From Oppiella nova (taxonomy: Eukaryota; Arthropoda; Arachnida; Sarcoptiformes; Oppiidae): a stretch of 25,737 bases of DNA. This document shows, piece after piece, positions 1 to 9,300 of the stretch (position 1 is the first letter of the stretch; each line of letters opens with the position of its first letter). The notes under the pieces were generated by a model. It was not told the origin of the DNA. It did no database searches and worked only from the letters and a program-made list of their open reading frames with translations. The stretch covers positions 1 through 25,737 of the forward strand of contig CAJPVJ010000421.1 of the NCBI GenBank assembly GCA_905397405.1. The letters run 5' to 3'. The translations under genes were made by a program, and so were the position numbers.

Positions 1-10
1 AATAATTTGA

Positions 11-50
11 GCGCGCGCAAAGTTGGTATGCCAACTTTGCCCAAGTGCGC
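11..50. repeat. Strong stem-loop, outer and inner stems
   Basis: Bases 17-26 and 31-40 are a perfect 10-bp inverted repeat around a TATG loop. Bases 11-16 can also pair with 45-50 (one G-T wobble), leaving a 4-base bulge at 41-44. It is unusually GC-rich for this window. No T-run follows, so it is not a classic intrinsic terminator. It may be part of a rickettsial palindromic element or an RNA structure of a gene lying outside the window. Confidence 0.6.
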
Positions 51-506
51 CTATCGGAATTTTAGCTGTAAATGCTAAAACCTGACTTGTAAATTCCACA
101 GCTTATTTTGTTCGGAAAGATTCATATTAGGTAGCAGAATTCCCCTTGTGGCTAATGGACAGGATGTAGAAGGGGAAATGGAAGAAAGGGCGGTAAAAAA
201 AGAAGACATGGTATATCTAAGAATAGGAAGTATCTTTTTTGGTATGTTGAAGGTGTGTGTAAAAAATCACAATTGAAAATTTCAATAATAAAAATTGATT
301 ATTTTGTTAAAATTAATATAGACAATATGTTAAATATTTTTTAATCTTAAATAAAGAGGTAAAATGCTAATTAAGAGCTAATAAGGTTTTTATATAATCT
401 TGAAAGCAGATTTAGGGCAAAAGGTGGTTTGTAAAAATCAAGTTTGATGATCTGACAGACACTATAAAATTACCTCTTAATTGTCAGTTAAGTTTAGCTG
501 TACGTT
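51..506. other. Leader region with two unrecognised open frames
   Basis: No recognisable gene. A + strand frame is open from 79 to the TGA at 274-276 (65 codons, internal ATG at 178). It contains a charged, protein-like stretch (GEMEERAVKKEDM) followed by a hydrophobic segment, so it may be the 3' remnant of a lost gene. A second frame is open from 416 to the TAA at 572-574; it also looks protein-like (KIKFDDLTD) and has no start codon. Neither matches a family I know. The stretch between them is AT-rich and holds promoter-like motifs. Confidence 0.35.
371..398 (+). promoter_or_regulatory. Candidate sigma-70 promoter for the large gene cluster
   Basis: TATAAT at 393-398 is a perfect -10 box. 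TTAAGA at 371-376 is a weak -35 with a 16-base spacer. It lies about 200 bases upstream of the first large gene on the same strand. A weaker alternative is TTGTTA (304-309) with TATGTT (326-331), also 16 bases apart. AT-rich DNA produces such matches by chance, so this is tentative. Confidence 0.35.
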
Positions 507-584
507 ATGAAAAAGATGATATCTCCTTCCTATCTTTTATTGCTTGTGCTGCTATCAAAATACACCTTTATTAATAGTGTCTAG
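507..584 (+). CDS. Possible 25-residue hydrophobic leader peptide
   Basis: A short ATG frame encodes a peptide starting MKKM, followed by a Leu/Val-rich core (residues 9-16), and ends at TAG 582-584, 14 bases before the ATG of the TPR/protease gene. The Lys-then-hydrophobic layout resembles a Sec signal peptide, but the frame differs from that of the downstream gene and no clear ribosome binding site precedes it. It could be a translated leader, a signal sequence separated by frameshift, or chance. Confidence 0.2.
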   Translation: MKKMISPSYLLLLVLLSKYTFINSV

Positions 585-597
585 TAGGAAATGGTCT

Positions 598-3195
598 ATG
601 CCTAATGATATGTATTACTTTTATGAAAATGACCTTAGTAAAGGTAGCTTGGTTGATTTTCTTAACAGTCTTCCCTCGAGTGGAGTACAACAAATATTTA
701 GAGACTCCATGGGTGGACTAAGCATATCGGACAGGAATATCACAAATGTGCTACAAGGATATCGTGGACCACATGCTAATGGAAGTAGTGGTGATAGTGG
801 AAAATTAGATCCAAGCCATGGCTTACAGGAAATAAAATATTGGTGGGGAGTATCAAAACATATGAATTGGGTACCTGTTGCTGGTTGGATAGTATATGGA
901 GTAGCTAGAGCTGCAGGTGATACTAATTGGCATAGCATATATTTTGATAGCAACACAGGAGAATGTTTAAGTCATGATAAAAACATAGCTGCATCAAAGC
1001 TTGATAGTAAAGGTCATGACTTATTTAAACAAGGTAAATATTTTGAAGCTGCTGAGTATCATAAAAATGCTTATTATTCATGTACCTCTGGATATACAAA
1101 TGAACAAAGTTTTAAAAATAATTGGTACAATGCTGAAGCAGCAAGATTAAATCAAGAAGGTGATAAGCTCAAGTCGGAAAAAAAATATGATCAGGCTATA
1201 GATAAATATCAACAAGCTTATGATAAATGTCCAGATATTGAAGGTATTTTCAGGAATAATCGTAAAATTTATCAAGACAATAAAGCAGCTACAGAAAAGG
1301 CTGAAAAACTAGAAATAGCTGAAAAACTTTGCATAGAAGGATGTGAGCTACATAACGAGAAGAAACAATTTGCTGAGGCTACTATCAAGTTTAAACAGGC
1401 ATACGATACATGCCCAGATGATCATGCTAACAAAGAAACTTATAAAAAGAACCTTGATCTTGCAAATGCCCAGCAGACTAAACTAGAAGTAGCTGAGAAA
1501 CTTTGCATAGAAGGATGTGAGCTACATAACGAGAAGAAGCAATTTGCTGAGGCTGCTATCAAGTTTAAACAGGCATATGATACATGCCCAGATGATCATG
1601 CTAACAAAGAAACTTATAAAAAGAACCTTGATCTTGCAAATGCCCAGCAGGTTAAAGTAGAAGCAGCGAGAAAAGCAGCTGCAGAAAAGGCTAGGCAAGA
1701 AGCTGAACAGAAAGATAAAATGAAACAAAAAATGGACAAGGAGTATGTTGAACAGAAAGCTAAAGAAGTTGAATCAAAATTAGCACAAAAGAATGCTGTT
1801 AAAGAAGCAGCTAGAAACGTTGCAGAAGCTAGAAAAATAGCTGAACAAAAAACTAGAGAAAAAGAAGAAGCAGCCAAAACAGCAGAGCAAGCTAAGGTAG
1901 TGGTGGCAAATGCTCTAAACGAAAAAATGCGAGTAGAAACCATAAATTTATTCAACGCCTTTATTAATGGTAATGCATCAACAGATATACTATCTTTGCA
2001 TAATCAATTAAGTACGCTGATAGATATCTATCCTGAAGATTCTGAAATAGTTAATAGATTGCTTGTTATATCCTTAAGGGGAGCAAGGAATGAAATGAAA
2101 GCACAATTAGAAGATCATGATCAGCAAAATATGGGAAATTTAAAATCTGCAATTCTAGAGTTAATAGACAATGAATTAGAGATTCTTGGAAAATTAAGTA
2201 TTGAAGGGAAAGAACGGGAGATAGAAAAACTGGAGAAAGAATTAGATGAATTAGAACAAGAACTGGAAAATATGGATAATCCAGAGAATTTGGATGAGGT
2301 AAATATTTATGGAATTGCAGCTAGGGTTGAAAATGTAGAAGAACAAATAGAGGTAATGGTTAACGAAACACTAGCACAGGATTCTCATTTAGAGAGGGGA
2401 AATAGTACAACATTAAGAGAGCCATTAATTGCTCTAATAGTTGAGACCTATTCTGTTGCAGGAATGGATGAGATTTTGCAATTAAGGATCACATCGTTGA
2501 AAGAAAAGGGTTTAAAGTCGATTAAATTATTGCCATCTTATATTATAAATGTTGGAAATGGTAGTTTTAGTCTCTATGACATAACAAAACAACTAGCAGA
2601 TCTAAGTAATGTAGAGGGAATAACAATAATGCCATTATTAATTCCATTTTCACATAATAATATAAATGGTAAACCTGTTATGCACTGGGTTGGCTTAATA
2701 AGTGAAAGAAATGTGGATGGAAGTTATATAGTTAGTTATTTAGATTCCGAGAATACTTGTATAGATGACTTAAATGAAATTGTTGTTAGTGCCTATGCAG
2801 TGGTTCATCCTGGTTGCCAGGTAAACTTTAAACAAATTAAAGTGGAGCAGCAAAGATATAATAATTGCGGACCTGAATTAATTGAAAATATTGTATCATA
2901 TGTTACTGGTTCAAGGCTGAGCCAAGAGACAGTACTTTATGTCCATTCATTATTATGGGAACAAAGTTTGATACTGAATGATATTAGTTCTATTAAAAAC
3001 GGGGTACAGAACCAAATACCGGAAGAAGCAACAAAAAAAGGATCGGTGAATGTAACAACCATGGTAGCTGATATGATAACAAAGGATGCTGATACGGCAT
3101 CTTCGTTTGATGGTATACAGCCAAACAGTAGTATTGGTGGTTCTTGGACACAGCAGTTTGAGAAAGATGTTGTTTTATCAGGAGAGGAGTTATAA
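598..3195 (+). CDS. TPR/coiled-coil protein with C-terminal CE-clan (Ulp1-like) cysteine protease
   Basis: An 865-aa protein, probably a secreted effector. I chose ATG 598 because AGGAA at 586-590 is well spaced; an in-frame TTG at 544 has no such site. Residues 1-130 are unrecognised and include a hydrophobic patch near 92-110. TPR-like units follow at about 134-170, 188-215, 242-280 and 300-340; the last two are nearly identical. Ala/Lys/Glu-rich coiled coil occupies about 353-441, with a second coil at 540-563. The C-terminal region carries a CE-clan constellation: His696 (HWVGL), Asp716, Gln752 and Cys757 (QQRYNNCGPE). Family knowledge makes this a deubiquitinase, deSUMOylase or acetyltransferase-like fold; the substrate is unknown. 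The CE end closely resembles the second CE domain of the next gene, 133 bases downstream on the same strand. There is no signal peptide in this frame, so a type IV system would be the likely export route (inference). Confidence 0.8.
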   Translation: MPNDMYYFYENDLSKGSLVDFLNSLPSSGVQQIFRDSMGGLSISDRNITNVLQGYRGPHANGSSGDSGKLDPSHGLQEIKYWWGVSKHMNWVPVAGWIVYGVARAAGDTNWHSIYFDSNTGECLSHDKNIAASKLDSKGHDLFKQGKYFEAAEYHKNAYYSCTSGYTNEQSFKNNWYNAEAARLNQEGDKLKSEKKYDQAIDKYQQAYDKCPDIEGIFRNNRKIYQDNKAATEKAEKLEIAEKLCIEGCELHNEKKQFAEATIKFKQAYDTCPDDHANKETYKKNLDLANAQQTKLEVAEKLCIEGCELHNEKKQFAEAAIKFKQAYDTCPDDHANKETYKKNLDLANAQQVKVEAARKAAAEKARQEAEQKDKMKQKMDKEYVEQKAKEVESKLAQKNAVKEAARNVAEARKIAEQKTREKEEAAKTAEQAKVVVANALNEKMRVETINLFNAFINGNASTDILSLHNQLSTLIDIYPEDSEIVNRLLVISLRGARNEMKAQLEDHDQQNMGNLKSAILELIDNELEILGKLSIEGKEREIEKLEKELDELEQELENMDNPENLDEVNIYGIAARVENVEEQIEVMVNETLAQDSHLERGNSTTLREPLIALIVETYSVAGMDEILQLRITSLKEKGLKSIKLLPSYIINVGNGSFSLYDITKQLADLSNVEGITIMPLLIPFSHNNINGKPVMHWVGLISERNVDGSYIVSYLDSENTCIDDLNEIVVSAYAVVHPGCQVNFKQIKVEQQRYNNCGPELIENIVSYVTGSRLSQETVLYVHSLLWEQSLILNDISSIKNGVQNQIPEEATKKGSVNVTTMVADMITKDADTASSFDGIQPNSSIGGSWTQQFEKDVVLSGEEL
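1306..1653 (+). repeat. Tandem 174-bp in-gene duplication (two TPR units)
   Basis: Bases 1306-1479 and 1480-1653 are near-identical 174-bp copies in the same frame, each encoding 58 residues with the same TPR-like segment (FAEA..KFKQAYDTCPDD). Only scattered substitutions separate them, for example ATA/GTA at 1315/1489 and ACT/GCT in the FAEA region. This implies recent duplication and a route to copy-number variation. Confidence 0.9.
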
Positions 3196-3262
3196 CCTAA
3201 AATTTTGTAGTCCATATTATTTAGGTTGTGCTCAGAGTCTTATCAAACCTAAGTACCTATAT

Positions 3263-3294
3263 TAAATATGGATTTGACTTTAAATCCATATTTA
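3263..3294. repeat. Intergenic 13-bp perfect stem-loop
   Basis: Bases 3263-3275 and 3282-3294 are perfect reverse complements around the six-base loop GACTTT, in the gap between the first and second large genes. The stem is AT-rich and has no following U-tract. It may be a weak terminator or an mRNA processing/stability hairpin upstream of the AGGGAG site (3314-3319) that serves ATG 3329. Confidence 0.55.
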
Positions 3295-3328
3295 CCTAAC
3301 AGAAGAATTTACAAGGGAGAAGTATAAC

Positions 3329-6300
3329 ATGAAAAAACAAGTACACACTGATGATAAAACAGGGAAAGAAGATCAGTCATCACACCTCAACCAAGAAATA
3401 AAGAGTTCGTTGCAAGGTTTGGCGCCTTATCAATTTATCTTTACTGGCTCTAGTAGGCTAAAACCAGAACAAACCACTGGAAAAATTGTTATTAAACTCA
3501 ATGATAAAAGAACAAAATTATGCCGAGTAATACTAGGTCAAGCTGAAGTTGAAATTGACCGTGACTCCAATATTTTGAGTCCAGAAATTTACGACTATAT
3601 TAGAAATAAACTACAGGACACGAGAACTGCAATTCCTGAAGAACAGTATGATGAAAAATTTCTATCTGCCAAACAACAAATTCTTGCTTCTTTAATTAGA
3701 GAAAAGAAATTAGAGGATAGAGGTGGTTTTCTAGCTTCTTTTAGTAAATTTATCGAAGCACTGCCGAAAATATCTGACAGGTTTATGGAGAACCGTAGTA
3801 AACTTGAGCAAATTAATTTTGATGATTGGGACATTGAAGAGAGCGATGAAAATGATCCTAGATGTAAGTATCTAGAGGATAGACATAAAGAAATGTTAGA
3901 TTCTTTCGAGGAATATAAGAAACAAGGCGAACAATATATTAAAGCAAGAGAACAAGTTTTAAGTAGTTCGAGTACAGACGCTAAAGGAAGGGTAGAAACT
4001 CAAGATTTTGCTGCAATGATGACTGACGAAGAAGGAAATATATTCACTGTAGTACCAATGCCGAAAGATAGTAATTGCTTTTACTCTGCTGTTGCAGACC
4101 AACTCAGAAGACTTAACATAAGGGAGGAATACAATGATGGTCAAGAAGAGACGGGAAGTTATGATACTAATCAAGATTTAAGAACATTAGCTCTAGATTA
4201 TATAAATGCAAACAGAGAAGAAAAATTTGGTACAGAACTAGCAAAACGATTACAAGATCGAGAGCCAAATGGATTACAGGGCAATTTACCAGAAAATATA
4301 CACACTATTGATGAATATGTTGCCCTTCATAGGAAAAAAGAGCTTTTGGCAGATAGTGGTATGATCGATGCGTTAGCACATGCATTAGGTATTACTTTAA
4401 GAATATATAGAGATGGTATTCCTAAAGCATATAATAATGAGCAAGAAAAACAGTATACGATCAATCTACAACATACAGGAAATTATTATGATTCGCTAGT
4501 GACTAGGCTACCGTTCGAACTACTACCATTCGAAGCTTCTTATCCCAAAGAAAGTTATAAAATCAAGAGGGTATTTGAAATACTTGATAACCTTGAAAGA
4601 GGAGAGAAGTTAGATAAGCAACTAGAATTAATTGGTAGGAGATTAGTATTATCCACACAAGCTATAGAGAAGTTAAAAAGCTATTTTAATGCTAGTCGTA
4701 TAAGTAAAAGTAAGATGCACAAAGTAATTGAAGTAGATGATGGTGGATACTGGTACACTGATGAGGATATGAATTCATATGCTAAGAGTTTACAAAAGTA
4801 TGGTGTAAATCTTGAGACTCAGTTTTCAAATAGGCTTACCGAAGATTTAGTCAAGACTTTACCGCCTAAAGAATCCCTAACAGAGAACGAACCTAGATAT
4901 ATTTGTTATAATATAGGTGGGAGCTCAGATAAAGATTATAGTGGGATACATTGGGTGGGTCTCGTTTTGGTTAAACACCAGGAGAGAATTACAATATTAT
5001 ATAAGGATCCTAAAGGGGATTTTAATCATAGCTCTGAAAATGTTGAGAAGGCATTTAGAGAACATTATCAAGAAAGCACAGGACAAGATAATATAGAATT
5101 TATCAAACATGCACGAGCCGAACAAACAGATGATTCTAGTTGTGGTCCGATGACTATAAATAATCTGGAGATTATGGCAAAGAAAGTTAAAGAGGCTAAT
5201 GCAGCTGGTGGTAACGGTATAGCTGAACTGATTAGTGCATTTAAAGGTGAATCTAGTGGTATAGAGTTTACTTCCCAAGAGCAGGTTAGTAGTGTAAGAG
5301 TATCACATTTACTCCAAAAAAGCTCTGAGCGTGATTTTAATTCTGTGCAGGATCAAGATATCGATGGCCTCGATATCATAACAACAAAACTAAGGTTGAT
5401 TAAAGATAACATATCAGGGATGGACATAGATACTGAAAAAGGAAAAACGACAGCAGGTTTAGCAGATAAAGAAGAAATAGCAAATTACGTTCGTATGGTC
5501 GATAAGAGCTATGAGCACATTAAGGAATGGGATTCAGCACAGATAAAAAATTGGTCCAAGGAACATAAAGGAAAATTAAGTAAGAATTTTAGTGATAGTG
5601 AGAAATCAGCTAAGGAAATATGCGAAGCAATCGCGGTAATGGATAGGGCAAATGAACTTGCAACTGGTGGCCATAGACTTCGAGATACACAAAAAGTTGC
5701 AACCGTAATTTTTATGCAAACGAATCAACAAGGGCACATTAGTCAAATAAACACGGGAGAAGGTAAAACCACAATAGTCTGTCTTATACAAGCATTAAAA
5801 GTAATGCAAGGGTATAATGGGCATGTAATAACTAGTAACAACGTACTTGCAGCCGATGGAGTAAAAGATAAACAATTATTCTATCAGATATTAAATATTA
5901 CTGCTGCTCATAACAACCCGGATGAAAAGTATACGAACGGACCAAGGGAATGTTATAGTAAAGATGTAGTATACGGCAGTATTAACAATTTTCAATTTGA
6001 CTGGCTAAGAGATTCATTCGAGCAATTGAAGACTTTAGGCGATACGAACTTTGATAATAGCTGGGTCATGTTAGATGAAATTGACAGTTTATTAATAGAC
6101 CAGGGTGGTAATATCGCTAAATTGTCAGGTCCATTCCCTGGAATGGAGAGTCTACGTTATATCTATATAAACATCTGGGTTGAGTTAGCAAAAGCTGAAG
6201 AAGAAGTCACGCAAGAGATATTGCAAGCACTAGAAAAGAAGGCTCAGGAGATTATGGGACGGCAATCTGCAGAGCAAGATAGTCCTGAGGCTCAAGCAGA

Positions 6301-9300
6301 ACTCGAGTTAAAGAATCAACGAGAATTTGAAGATTACGAAGATGAATTGAGAAAATCGTTTTTAGATAAAGTTAAAGAGAAGATCAAAGCTAAAAAGAAT
6401 GATTTAATAAACAAAAAGCTATTAGCAAGTCATTTACATCAATATACCGAAGATAGTGTGGAGCGATGGATAGAATATGCATTCAGTGCAAAATATCAAT
6501 ATAGCGAAAATGTGGAATACAAAATGGCTAAGGGCCAAGATGGTGAAAATATTATAATTCCTGTAGACAATCAGAATACCGGCGTTTCGATGCAAAACAC
6601 TATATTGTCTAATGGGTTACATCAATTTTTACAAATAAAGCACAATTTATGTTTAACATATGAAAGTTTAACTAGCTGCTATGTGTCAAATTTAGATTAT
6701 ATTAAAAAATACGGTACTAAGCTATCTGGTGTCACTGGAACTCTGGGATCAGATGCCGAAAGGGGATTACTTGGATCAGTATTTAATTTGGGATTTTCAG
6801 TAATGCCTCCTTTTAAACCTAAGCAATTTATCTCCTTCTCAGGCAAAGTATCTAAAGACGAGGATTTTATTAATGATGTATCGGTTGCTGCTTTGAGCGA
6901 ACTCACTAGAACCAGAATGAAAAGTAATGTAGAAGGAGAATCAAAAGCAGAAGGTAAGCAAGTCGAGGTAGGAGCACCAAGAGCAGTATTAATAGTATGT
7001 GCAAGTATTTTAGAGGTTAAAAAGATAGCCGAAGAAATAAAGAGAGAGGCTACGGCAGCTGGGTTAAGCCCTAAAATTCGTATATATACCGATGAAATGC
7101 AGGCACATGTTATAGAGGAAACATTAGGTATCAACGAAATAGTAATAGCTACTAATTTAGCTGGCAGGGGAACAGATTTTAAAACTACCAAGAAATTGGA
7201 ACAAAATGGAGGATTACATGTTATAGAAGCTTTCTTACCGTGTAACAAAAGGGTAGAAGATCAGGGATTTGGTAGGACGGCTAGACAGGGTAATGCCGGT
7301 ACAGGGCAGATTATTGCAAAAATGAGTGAAGTAAAAGAATTAAGTATTGTAATAGATACCGAAAATGTAGATTTTGATCAAGTCCTCAACCAAAGAGATG
7401 AGCTAGAAGCAGCACGTATTGAGGACATTAAGGAAAATAAGATAACGGAATTGAAATTTAAGGATCTATTATTTGAGAAGTTCTCATCACAATATGCGAG
7501 ATTAAAGAATGAGCATAAAACGGGAGCAGATGTCATAAAATGGATATACGTGCTCAGAGATCTTAAAGAAAAATGGGCATTTTGGTTAGAAAAACAAGCA
7601 TATACGGCGGAAACAATTAAAAAATTTGGGGAGTTCAGTTTAGAAGTAGTAGAAAAGGAATATAACAAATTCTTAAATGAGGCAAAAGATATAATTAACG
7701 GGGCCATAAAGCATAATCCTTTTTATAGTATTTGTTTGGCTGAACGATATTTGGAAGTAGGAGTAGACAAAGCAAATAGGAACAAAGCTAGAGCAGAACT
7801 TGAAAATACTATTAGGATAAGTGAAAATAGTGAGTTACTTTATTCAGCCTATACCAAACTATTTGAGTTAGCAATAGAGGATGGTGGACAAGTTTTAGAA
7901 AGATATAAGAAAGCAGTAGCCAAAATATTCTTTTATCCTCTAGATACAGGTAAACCAGAATATAAAAATATAGCTAAAGACAATCTTTTAAAAGCACAAA
8001 AAGCGTTAGCTATAGAATACGACTACTTAGATGAATTAATAAACGGTAAAAAAATAGATGCTGGTAATGATGATAATCGAGCAGAACCAATTTTGGGATC
8101 AATATTAGTTAGCAGTAATCAAAGTCAAGTACACACTGAGGTTAGCAAAGAAGAACAAAATAGTGCAGACACAGTGACGATGATGACAACAGCCAGTCAA
8201 GGTACTCAAGCTGGGAATGGAAAAGAAGCTCATGATCAAAGTGCAAGCAAATCCTTACATAATACGAACCAAAAGCCTAACGAAAGTGAGACACATAATC
8301 TGTTTGTAAAACATTTACAAGCAAGATTTATATCTTTGGGTGCTTATAAGGGGAATATAGACAGCCTAATAAAGCAGCTAAATGGAGAAAATGAATTTGA
8401 AAAGCCCAAGGAGGCTCTTGGCTCTACCGACGGCATTATCATGGGTACTAAAGTACCAAGATATTTAAGTAAATTGGATCGTGAAAATAAGCTTAAAAAG
8501 GTTATAACTGATAGATCTGTCGATGAGCTTGAGTATGTCGGTATGAATTCAGTCTACCAGCTAAAGAAAATACATGATGTTCCTTCCACAGTAATAGAAG
8601 GTGCTCAGTGGCAGATAGGTGGAGCATTTGCATTATTGGCATCTGCAGCAGCATTTCCGGTATTATTACCGGTAAATGGTCCGCTTGCTGGAGCTATGGT
8701 TTCAGAGGGTATAACTGACATAGTGATGGCATTAATAGATCAAGGGAACTCTGCTTTTAATAAGAAGGATTATATAAAAGGAAAAGTAATCAGCTATGGA
8801 ATATCTATAGCTACCATGGGTATAGGTGCTATGCTAAGTAGCACTAAACTTTTAACTAAAGCTACGAATGCTTGTCGAAGTTTAGCAACAAAATTAAGAG
8901 CAGTTGAAGGACCTTTTGCCAAAGTATGCCAGTGGTTAGCCGGAAAGCTAGATAAATTGGCATTGTATTTAGAATGTACCATAGAAAAGATAGAATTTAT
9001 GAGAAAAACGGCTGTGGAACAAGCTAAACATTTATCTCAGTTAAAAGATTGTAGAAAACTTGGAGAATTTCAAAAATTACAAAAATTGCTAAAGGTTTCT
9101 GATGTAGCAATGATACATGGTCAGAGAGTTACTCAAATTTTAACAGCATCTGCAGTTGGTGCATTAAAAGGTGTAGCGATTTCTGTATGCATGGAAAAAA
9201 TATTTACTGCTGGTTTAAATAGATTAATGTCTGAATTAAAACCAGTAATAAAAGATAAAGTTAAGACTACCATTAAGGCAAGAGTTATTTCTGCATATCA

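Noticed and set aside
544-597. TTG at 544 as start of the TPR/protease gene
   Set aside because: No ribosome binding site fits it, whereas AGGAA at 586-590 is well placed for ATG 598.
1306-1653. CRISPR-like repeat
   Set aside because: The repeats are contiguous, coding and in frame, with no spacers; they are TPR duplications. No CRISPR array is seen in the window.
6697-7248. 183-codon minus-strand frame inside the giant gene
   Set aside because: It is antisense to strong SecA-like motifs, has no recognisable domain and no start signal; a shadow of the real gene.
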